DNA from: an uncultured Helicobacteraceae bacterium
GTDB lineage: Bacteria > Campylobacterota > Campylobacteria > Campylobacterales > Helicobacteraceae
Length of the DNA stretch: 11,694 nt
Reading direction: 5' to 3'
Assembly (NCBI GenBank): GCA_934728205.1
Contig: CAKVEH010000024.1
Coordinates: 1 to 11,694, forward strand
In this document: one piece after another, positions 6,553 to 11,694 of the stretch
How the letters are laid out: each line of letters starts with the position of its first letter
How positions within the stretch are numbered: the stretch's first letter is position 1
Position numbers and translations under genes: made by a program
The notes under the pieces: model-generated
What the model was told of the DNA's origin: nothing
The model's input: only the letters and a program-made list of their open reading frames with translations
The model's database searches: none

Positions 6553-6589
6553 ATTGCTACGCAAGACTTCTAAATCCTCGCGTAGCAAT
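6553..6589. repeat. Perfect 10-bp inverted repeat with 17-nt loop
   Basis: ATTGCTACGC (6553-6562) pairs fully with GCGTAGCAAT (6580-6589) around a 17-nt loop. No T-run follows on either strand, so it is a poor intrinsic terminator. It might stabilise the 3' end of the OMP transcript. From memory it also resembles the ATTGC...GCAAT palindromic elements scattered in enterohepatic Helicobacter genomes, but that needs a genome search. Confidence 0.7.
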
Positions 6590-6774
6590 CTCTATCTTGT
6601 CGCATAGACCTCCCCCCACCATACTCACTTGAACTTACTTGCATAAACTTATTTGGATGCTTTATTTTCTTAACACAATATCAATATATCAATAGAATTG
6701 CGAAATTTACTAATCAAATATCCTTATAAAAAGGAAATAACTTTAAATTAAAATGCCAAAAGTGTGAAAAACTC

Positions 6775-6803
6775 TTGCAAAAAAATAAATTTTTTACTAC
6801 AAT
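6775..6803 (+). promoter_or_regulatory. Sigma70-type promoter of the S10 ribosomal operon
   Basis: TTGCAA (-35, 6775-6780) and TACAAT (-10, 6798-6803) are separated by exactly 17 bp filled with A/T runs. Both hexamers are close to consensus. Initiation near 6810 would leave about 50 nt of leader before rpsJ, with AAGGA at 6850-6854 as its ribosome binding site. Confidence 0.75.
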
Positions 6804-6859
6804 TCACACCTTAAAAACATTGCAAAAGTAATGAGTTCTTTGCGCAAAAAAGGATAGAT

Positions 6860-7171
6860 ATGGAAAAGATTAGATTGAAGTTAAAGGCTTATGACCACAG
6901 GGTTTTAGACCGTTCGGTTTCGGCTATTGTAGAGGCAGTGAAGCGCACAGGTTCAGAAATCAAAGGACCTATCCCACTACCGACTAAGAAGAGACGCTAT
7001 ACCGTGCTAAAGTCGCCACATATCAACAAAGATTCACGCGAGCAGTTTGAAATCCGCGTGCATAACCGCATCATTGATATAATATCAGCCACACCTGAGA
7101 CTGTGGATAGCTTGATGAGTTTAGCACTTGCCCCTGAGGTTGATGTAGAAGTAACTTCGATGGATAAGTAG
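6860..7171 (+). CDS. rpsJ: 30S ribosomal protein S10
   Basis: 103 residues, the standard length. S10 sits in the head of the small subunit; in enterobacteria it also acts with NusB in antitermination. The start [18 protein letters not shown], the loop [19 protein letters not shown] (about 36-54) and [15 protein letters not shown] are characteristic. It is the first gene of the operon, preceded by AAGGA and a probable promoter at 6775-6803; rplC follows after 30 bp. There is no anomaly in length or motifs. Confidence 0.98.
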   Translation: MEKIRLKLKAYDHRVLDRSVSAIVEAVKRTGSEIKGPIPLPTKKRRYTVLKSPHINKDSREQFEIRVHNRIIDIISATPETVDSLMSLALAPEVDVEVTSMDK

Positions 7172-7201
7172 ATTTGATTACATTTATAAAAGGATAGTTG
7201 T

Positions 7202-7777
7202 ATGGAGTTTATCGTTGAAAAGATTGGTATGAGTCGCACCATAGGGAGCAAGAGCGAGGCAGTTACACTGCTTCGTGTCCTCAATGCTAAGGTGTGCGAA
7301 GTGGGCGAAAATGGCAAAGCCATAGTAGCCTACTCTAAAGGTAAGGGCACAAACAAACCCATAGTCGGAGTGCAAAAAAAGTATAACTTAAGCAAGGAAT
7401 TTAATAAGTTTGCTACACTTGAGTTAGGGAGCGCACAACAGGGTGATTTGAGCTTTGAAGCTTTGGAATCTGCTAAAGCAGTAAAAAGCATTTTTTACAC
7501 TAAAGGGCGTGGATTTAGCGGTGCGATGAAGCGGTGGAACTTTCAAGGTGGTCCTGCGGCGCACGGCTCAAGATTCCATAGGCGATTGGGTTCTATTGGG
7601 AATCGCGAGTGGCCAGGACGCGTGCAAAAGGGCAAAAAAATGGCTGGACATTATGGCAATGAGCTTGTGAATGGTAAAAATTTGGTGCTTTCGTTTGATA
7701 AGCAAAGTAATATCTTGGTGCTTAAGGGCTCTGTCGCTGGACATAAGGGTGCTTATGGTAGAATCCAAGTGATTTAA
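7202..7777 (+). CDS. rplC: 50S ribosomal protein L3
   Basis: 191 residues; L3 is an early-assembling 23S rRNA-binding protein whose long loop reaches toward the peptidyl-transferase centre. The family hallmark [19 protein letters not shown] (about 102-120) and [18 protein letters not shown] (about 137-154) are clear. In the loop [11 protein letters not shown], the position after GSIG is Asn, where E. coli L3 has the Gln that PrmB methylates (alignment from memory), so that modification is not expected here. The start has AAGGAT seven bases upstream. Spacing is 30 bp from rpsJ and 38 bp to rplD. Confidence 0.98.
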   Translation: MEFIVEKIGMSRTIGSKSEAVTLLRVLNAKVCEVGENGKAIVAYSKGKGTNKPIVGVQKKYNLSKEFNKFATLELGSAQQGDLSFEALESAKAVKSIFYTKGRGFSGAMKRWNFQGGPAAHGSRFHRRLGSIGNREWPGRVQKGKKMAGHYGNELVNGKNLVLSFDKQSNILVLKGSVAGHKGAYGRIQVI

Positions 7778-7815
7778 TCATAGATTTACAAAGAAGTTAA
7801 AATAAAGGTTGGGTG

Positions 7816-8535
7816 ATGAGTAAGGCAATTTTCTTAGATGAGAATCTTAAAAAAAGCAGTGAGGTCGAGCTACCAAAGGCGTATGCAGACATCAACGAGC
7901 ATAATCTCTATTTGTGTGTTAAGGCGTATGAGGCTTCTATCCGCGCAAATGGTGCATTAGCAAAGACGCGTGGTAATGTAAGTGGCGGTGGTAAAAAGCC
8001 TTGGGCGCAAAAAGGTGGTGGCAGAGCGCGCGCAGGGAGTATCACTTCGCCTGTGTTTGTAGGCGGTGGTGTAGCGCACGGACCGAGCAAGCGCAACTAT
8101 ACATTAAAAATCAACAAAAAGCAAAAGCGTTTGGCATTAGAATATGCGTTAGAGAAAAAGGCACAAAATGGAGCTTTGTTTATCGTAGATTCTGTATCGG
8201 TAAGTAGCGGGAAGACAAAAGATGATTTTGCTAAGTTTTCAAAGCTTGGTGTGCGAGACGCGCTTTTTGTCGCACAGTTTAGTGATGAAAAGAGTGCGTT
8301 GGCATTTCGCAATTTGCGTGATTGCTTTTTGGTAGATTTTGATGAGCTTAATGCGTATCTTGTAGCGACTTTTCGTTCAGTGGTGATAGAGAAGCAGGCT
8401 TTTGAGGCACTCATCGGCAAGGAATCTACACAAAAACACGATAAAGTAAAGCAAAGTGTGCAAAAAGAGGAGGCGAAAAAGCCCTCATCTAAACCAGCAA
8501 GCACAACATCTACAAAAAAACCTAAAGAGGCGTAA
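7816..8535 (+). CDS. rplD: 50S ribosomal protein L4 with basic C-terminal tail
   Basis: Taken from the ATG at 7816 (239 residues); a GTG one codon earlier is possible, but AAAGG at 7804-7808 spaces better to the ATG. L4 binds 23S rRNA, and its extended loop lines the exit tunnel: residues about 53-75, [20 protein letters not shown] then AGS, continue into [13 protein letters not shown]. The globular core ends near residue 203. About 36 residues of Lys/Ser/Thr/Pro/Gln-rich tail follow, beyond the usual 200-215 residue family length. In E. coli L4 represses its own operon through a long S10 leader; the leader here is only about 50 nt, so that mechanism is unlikely in the same form. Confidence 0.97.
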   Translation: MSKAIFLDENLKKSSEVELPKAYADINEHNLYLCVKAYEASIRANGALAKTRGNVSGGGKKPWAQKGGGRARAGSITSPVFVGGGVAHGPSKRNYTLKINKKQKRLALEYALEKKAQNGALFIVDSVSVSSGKTKDDFAKFSKLGVRDALFVAQFSDEKSALAFRNLRDCFLVDFDELNAYLVATFRSVVIEKQAFEALIGKESTQKHDKVKQSVQKEEAKKPSSKPASTTSTKKPKEA

Positions 8536-8544
8536 GGAGCGACA

Positions 8545-8826
8545 ATGGCAGATATAACAGATATTAAAGCAATCCTTTATACAGAAAAGTCGCTTTCTAT
8601 GCAGGAGCACGGTGTGCTTGTCGTGCAGACAGCTGATGGTGTAAGCAAAAATCAACTTAAAGCCGTTTTTAAAGAATACTTTGGATTCACTCCTATTAGA
8701 ATCAATTCTTTAAGACAAGAGGGGAAGTCAAAGCGATTTCGTGGGAGAGCTGGCAAAAGAGCCTCTTTTAAGAAATTTTATGTAAAGATTCCAGAGGGCG
8801 CAAAAATCGATGCGCTATCAGTATAA
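8545..8826 (+). CDS. rplW: 50S ribosomal protein L23
   Basis: 93 residues, normal length. L23 sits beside the exit-tunnel opening and is the docking point for trigger factor and [15 protein letters not shown] near the N-terminus, [20 protein letters not shown] (about 36-55) and the basic loop [20 protein letters not shown] (about 61-80) are typical. GGAG lies at 8537-8540, six bases before the ATG. There are 9 bp to rplD and 10 bp to rplB. Confidence 0.97.
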   Translation: MADITDIKAILYTEKSLSMQEHGVLVVQTADGVSKNQLKAVFKEYFGFTPIRINSLRQEGKSKRFRGRAGKRASFKKFYVKIPEGAKIDALSV

Positions 8827-8836
8827 GGAGTAACAA

Positions 8837-9664
8837 ATGGCAATTAAAACCTATAAACCATATACGCCATCTCGCAGGTTTATGAGTAACCTTAGCTCAA
8901 AAGATATTACGGCTAAACCTAGTGTGCGCGGACTTTTGACGAAGTTACCCGTAAGTGCAGGGCGTAATAATAATGGCAGAATCACAAGCCGACACAAAGA
9001 GGGTGGCGCAAAGAAACTTTATAGAATCATTGACTTTAAGCGCAATAAATTTAATATTGAGGGTAAAGTGGTGGCGATTGAATACGACCCATATCGCAAC
9101 TGCAGAATCGCGCTCATCTCATACCCTGATGGTGAGAAACGATATATTTTACAGCCAAGCGGGCTAAGTGTAGGCAGTGTAGTCATCGCCGCAGAATCTG
9201 GACTGGATATAAAGACAGGCTACGCAATGAAGCTAAAAGCTATCCCCATAGGGACAATCGTGCATAATATCGAAATGCACCCAGGTGCTGGCGGACAGCT
9301 CGCTAGAAGTGCAGGAGCAAGCGCGCAGATAATGGGGCGTGAGGGCAAATACATTATCCTAAGAATGCCAAGTGGTGAAATGCGCTATATTTTAGAGGAA
9401 TGTATGGCGACAATCGGCGTGGTAGGAAATGAGGATTTTATCAATATTTCTATCGGCAAGGCAGGGCGCAATCGTCATTTGGGAGTGCGCCCGCAAACTC
9501 GTGGTAGTGCGATGAACCCAGTTGACCACCCACACGGAGGTGGAGAGGGCAAGACAGGCTCTAGCGGACATCCTGTCTCACCTTGGGGCACGCCTGCTAA
9601 GGGTTACAAAACTCGCAAGAAAAAAGCGAGTGATAGACTTATCATTTCAAGAAAGAAAAAATAA
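8837..9664 (+). CDS. rplB: 50S ribosomal protein L2
   Basis: 275 residues, standard length. L2 binds 23S rRNA near the subunit interface and is needed for subunit association and peptidyl-transferase activity. Visible hallmarks are [10 protein letters not shown] at the start, [19 protein letters not shown] (about 42-60), [20 protein letters not shown] (about 145-164) and [14 protein letters not shown]. The conserved His near residue 231 of that last motif corresponds to E. coli His229. The basic tail ending RKKK is normal. AAGGAG lies at 8826-8831, six bases before the ATG. Confidence 0.98.
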   Translation: MAIKTYKPYTPSRRFMSNLSSKDITAKPSVRGLLTKLPVSAGRNNNGRITSRHKEGGAKKLYRIIDFKRNKFNIEGKVVAIEYDPYRNCRIALISYPDGEKRYILQPSGLSVGSVVIAAESGLDIKTGYAMKLKAIPIGTIVHNIEMHPGAGGQLARSAGASAQIMGREGKYIILRMPSGEMRYILEECMATIGVVGNEDFINISIGKAGRNRHLGVRPQTRGSAMNPVDHPHGGGEGKTGSSGHPVSPWGTPAKGYKTRKKKASDRLIISRKKK

Positions 9665-9678
9665 TAAAGGAAGCAACA

Positions 9679-9960
9679 ATGGCAAGGTCGATTAGAAAAG
9701 GTCCTTTTATAGATTCTCATTTGGCAAAGAAAGTCGCCAAAAGTAAAGAGACAAAAGACAACAAACCTATCAAAACTTGGTCGCGCAGGAGCACGATTCT
9801 CCCTGATATGATTGGACTAACTTTTAATGTTCATAATGGCAGGGCGTTTGTGCCTGTGTATATTACAGAAAACCACGTGGGCTACAAGCTCGGGGAGTTT
9901 GCACCTACACGGACATTCAAAGGGCATAAGGGTAGTGTCCAAAAGAAAATTGGCAAATAA
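9679..9960 (+). CDS. rpsS: 30S ribosomal protein S19
   Basis: 93 residues, standard length. S19 is in the head of the small subunit, forms a complex with S13 and lies near the A-site t[20 protein letters not shown] at the N-terminus, [14 protein letters not shown] (about 33-46) and [14 protein letters not shown] (about 71-84) are diagnostic. The start has AAAGGAAG seven bases upstream; rplB ends 14 bp before, and rplV starts 23 bp after. Confidence 0.98.
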   Translation: MARSIRKGPFIDSHLAKKVAKSKETKDNKPIKTWSRRSTILPDMIGLTFNVHNGRAFVPVYITENHVGYKLGEFAPTRTFKGHKGSVQKKIGK

Positions 9961-9983
9961 AGATTGATAAACAGAGGTAAAAA

Positions 9984-10595
9984 ATGAGTAAAGCATTGTT
10001 ACGAAATATTAGACTTTCTCCAACAAAGGCGCGTTTAGTGGCAAGGGAAGTGCAGGGAATGAATGCAGAGCTTGCGCTTGCAAGTTTGGAATTTACACCT
10101 AATAAGGCAGCACGCGTGATTTATAAAGTTATCGCTTCAGCTGTGGCAAATGGTAGTTATGATGCCAAAGAGGTTGTTATTACTTCTTGTAGGGTTGATG
10201 CAGGTGCGGTTTTGCGCCGTTTCACGCCTAGAGCGCGTGGTCGTGCCACACCTATTAGAAAGCCAATGTCGCATATTTTTGTAGAGGTTGGGACGCAAAA
10301 ATCTCAAGAATCTCTAAAATCAAAACAACAAACAAAAATTAAAAGTAATGATAAAGTGCCATCCAAAGAAACACAACAAAGCACAAAAACTAGCACAAGT
10401 CAGTCTCAAGCGACAAAAACAAGTGCAACAGCTAAACCTAAAGCTAAAGAATCTACGCAAGTGGAATCTAAGTCAAAAACAACACAAACTAAACCTAAGG
10501 CTACAAAGGCAAATGTGCAATCTAGCATAGATTCTGCAAAGCCAAAACAAACTAAGCCAAAGGCAAGCAAAAAAACTGAAGGTGAGGGCAAATAA
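9984..10595 (+). CDS. rplV: 50S ribosomal protein L22 with about 100-residue low-complexity C-terminal extension
   Basis: 203 residues, against about 110-125 usual for the family. Residues 1-103 are a complete L22: [33 protein letters not shown] and the tunnel-lining hairpin with [20 protein letters not shown], ending HIFVEVG. Residues 104-203 are almost only Lys, Thr, Ser, Gln, Ala and Pro, with recurring TKPKA-like blocks, and end EGEGK. As I recall it, H. pylori L22 has a short Lys-rich tail also ending in EGK, so this looks like an expansion of an ancestral tail rather than a fusion. The frame is open to the stop with no sign of frameshift, and rpsC starts 2 bp later. GAGG at 9974-9977 is the likely ribosome binding site. 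Confidence 0.96.
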   Translation: MSKALLRNIRLSPTKARLVAREVQGMNAELALASLEFTPNKAARVIYKVIASAVANGSYDAKEVVITSCRVDAGAVLRRFTPRARGRATPIRKPMSHIFVEVGTQKSQESLKSKQQTKIKSNDKVPSKETQQSTKTSTSQSQATKTSATAKPKAKESTQVESKSKTTQTKPKATKANVQSSIDSAKPKQTKPKASKKTEGEGK

Positions 10596-10597
10596 GT

Positions 10598-11317
10598 ATG
10601 GGTCAAAAAGTAAATCCGATTGGGTTAAGATTAGGGATAAACAGAAATTGGGCTTCACGCTGGTTTCCAGCTTTTGATGAAGCACCTTCAAATATTTTAG
10701 AAGACCATAAAATTCGTAAATTTTTGAAAAAAGAAATGTATTATGCAGGGGTAAGTGAGATTATTATTGAGCGTGCAGCTGGGAAAGTCCGCGTAACTGT
10801 GGTCGCTTCTAAACCCGGACTTATCATTGGTAAGAAGGGTGTAGATATTGAGAAAAACCGAGAAATGCTTAAAAAGCTTGTAAGCAAGGAAGTTACCATC
10901 AATATAAAAGAAGCAAAACGCCCACAAACAAACTCTCAACTTGCCGCAGAAAATATCGCAACACAGCTAGAAAAGCGTGTGGCGTTTAGAAGAGCGATGA
11001 AAAAAGTTATGCAATCAGCGATTAAATCAGGCGCAAAGGGCATTAAAGTAAAAGTCTCTGGACGCTTGGCTGGAGCTGAAATGGCTCGCACAGAATGGTA
11101 TATGGAAGGTCGTGTGCCACTTCACACACTTCGTGCAAAAATTGATTATGGCTTTGCTGAAGCATACACAACTTACGGAATCATAGGCATAAAAGTGTGG
11201 ATTTTTAAAGGCGAAGTTTTGCAAAAGGGAATCCAACAAGAAAGAGATGAGAGAGATGAAAGAGACAATGGAGCAGAAAGAGATTCTCAAAAAAGAACAA
11301 AAAGAGGGAGGCAATAA
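10598..11317 (+). CDS. rpsC: 30S ribosomal protein S3 with charged C-terminal repeat
   Basis: 239 residues. S3 is at the mRNA entry of the small subunit. [13 protein letters not shown] opens the protein. The KH domain with [12 protein letters not shown] carries the GxxG loop at 78-81. The C-terminal domain has [20 protein letters not shown] and [17 protein letters not shown]. From about residue 212 a 28-residue tail begins with ERD repeats and ends basic (KRTKRGRQ). The ATG lies 2 bp after the rplV stop, with GAGGG at 10584-10588 inside the rplV end, indicating tight coupling. rplP begins 3 bp after its stop. Confidence 0.97.
   Translation: MGQKVNPIGLRLGINRNWASRWFPAFDEAPSNILEDHKIRKFLKKEMYYAGVSEIIIERAAGKVRVTVVASKPGLIIGKKGVDIEKNREMLKKLVSKEVTINIKEAKRPQTNSQLAAENIATQLEKRVAFRRAMKKVMQSAIKSGAKGIKVKVSGRLAGAEMARTEWYMEGRVPLHTLRAKIDYGFAEAYTTYGIIGIKVWIFKGEVLQKGIQQERDERDERDNGAERDSQKRTKRGRQ
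11240..11266 (+). repeat. Three 9-bp tandem copies encoding Glu-Arg-Asp
   Basis: GARAGAGAY occurs three times in a row in frame (11240-11248, 11249-11257, 11258-11266), and a fourth ERD is encoded at 11276-11284. It lies in the S3 tail, beyond the folded domain. The unit is a multiple of three, so copy change would preserve the frame. Confidence 0.8.
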
Positions 11318-11320
11318 AAA

Positions 11321-11694
11321 ATGTTAATGCCAAAAAAGACAAAATATCGTAAGCAGATGAAAGGGCGCAATCGTGGTAAAGCGATGCGTGGCTCGAGCTT
11401 GGCGTATGGGAATATCGGCATCAAGGCATTGGAGCTTGGACGCATTGATTCTCGTCAGATTGAGGCAGCAAGGATTGCCCTTACAAGACATATCAAAAGG
11501 GCTGGTAAGGTTTGGATTCGTGTTTTCCCTGATAAGCCACTTACTGCAAAACCACTAGAAGTGAGAATGGGTAAAGGAAAGGGTAGTGTGGAAAAATGGG
11601 TTATGAATATCAAGCCGGGTCGTATCATTTATGAAATGACAGGCATTGAGGAGAGTTTGGCACGCGAAGCATTGGCTTTGGCGCAGAGCAAGCT
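11321..11694 (+). CDS. rplP: 50S ribosomal protein L16, 3' end cut by the window
   Basis: 124 codons are present; the family is usually about 137-141 residues, so roughly the last 15 are missing. L16 binds 23S and 5S rRNA near the A-site and is needed for A-tRNA positioning. [20 protein letters not shown] at the start and [20 protein letters not shown] followed by [11 protein letters not shown] are diagnostic. The ATG at 11321 has GAGGGAGG at 11304-11311. Starting at the internal ATG (11327) is possible, but MLMPKK is the usual bacterial form. Confidence 0.97.
   Translation, partial: MLMPKKTKYRKQMKGRNRGKAMRGSSLAYGNIGIKALELGRIDSRQIEAARIALTRHIKRAGKVWIRVFPDKPLTAKPLEVRMGKGKGSVEKWVMNIKPGRIIYEMTGIEESLAREALALAQSK

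Larger units (their letters stand above)
6501..6859. other. 359-bp intergenic region between OMP gene and S10 operon
   Basis: No gene was found. It holds a perfect 10-bp inverted repeat (6553-6589), a short C6 run (6612-6617), an AT-rich stretch (about 6655-6770) and the S10 operon promoter (6775-6803). The only ATG frame near rpsJ is an eight-codon one at 6831-6857, without a Shine-Dalgarno, ending inside the rpsJ ribosome-binding region; it is probably chance. No canonical rho-independent terminator with a U-run follows the OMP gene. Confidence 0.7.

Noticed and set aside
6612..6617. C6 run in the intergenic region as a second phase-variation site
   Set aside because: Too short for frequent slippage and not in a gene or at promoter spacing.
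6831..6857. Eight-codon ORF (MSSLRKKG) just upstream of rpsJ as a possible leader peptide
   Set aside because: No ribosome binding site precedes it and there is no attenuator structure; an ORF this short is expected by chance.
8097..8504. 135-codon minus-strand ORF opposite rplD
   Set aside because: It is antisense to a conserved ribosomal protein, with Ser/Phe-rich translation typical of a shadow frame and no initiation signals.
10406..10606. Minus-strand ORF opposite the L22 tail
   Set aside because: The hydrophobic translation is the mirror of Lys/Thr/Ala/Gln-rich codons in the rplV extension; there is no Shine-Dalgarno or promoter.

Overview
The window most likely comes from an epsilonproteobacterium of the genus Helicobacter, probably an enterohepatic species. 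Three things point there: the gene order cbpA-hspR-rarA (as in H. pylori HP1024-HP1026), a Helicobacter-type outer-membrane protein gene with a long poly-C tract, and ribosomal proteins and an HspR very close to Helicobacter forms. The species cannot be named from sequence reading alone. No whole new defence, mobile or biosynthetic system was found. The window is mostly core genome with an envelope-protein segment between two housekeeping blocks.

Layout. (1) Positions 1-2828, plus strand: the 3' end of cbpA, then hspR (MerR-type heat-shock repressor), rarA (AAA+ ATPase) and an exported, probable outer-membrane barrel protein whose ATG overlaps the rarA stop. These look like one operon. (2) 2861-3624, plus strand: a second exported barrel-like protein with its own probable extended -10 promoter. 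(3) 5350-3634, minus strand: a compact operon of a YajR-type MFS transporter with a C-terminal soluble domain, a 30-residue single-TM protein (3925-4017) and nfu, an Fe-S scaffold/carrier. (4) 5351-6500: an intergenic stretch with phased A-tracts, then a Helicobacter OMP gene carrying a run of 13 C in its signal-peptide region, a strong phase-variation candidate that is ON as sequenced. (5) 6501-6859: a 359-bp intergenic region with a perfect 10-bp inverted repeat and a good sigma70-type promoter. (6) 6860 to the end, plus strand: the S10 ribosomal operon rpsJ-rplC-rplD-rplW-rplB-rpsS-rplV-rpsC-rplP, with rplP cut by the window edge.

How it fits together. CbpA and HspR belong to the heat-shock circuit, and RarA to replication-fork maintenance. 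The three exported proteins and YajR are surface or membrane functions, and Nfu serves Fe-S assembly. The S10 operon builds both ribosomal subunits. The points most worth following are the poly-C contingency OMP, the small membrane ORF between yajR and nfu, and the low-complexity C-terminal tails on three ribosomal proteins: L22 (about 100 residues), L4 (about 36) and S3 (about 28).
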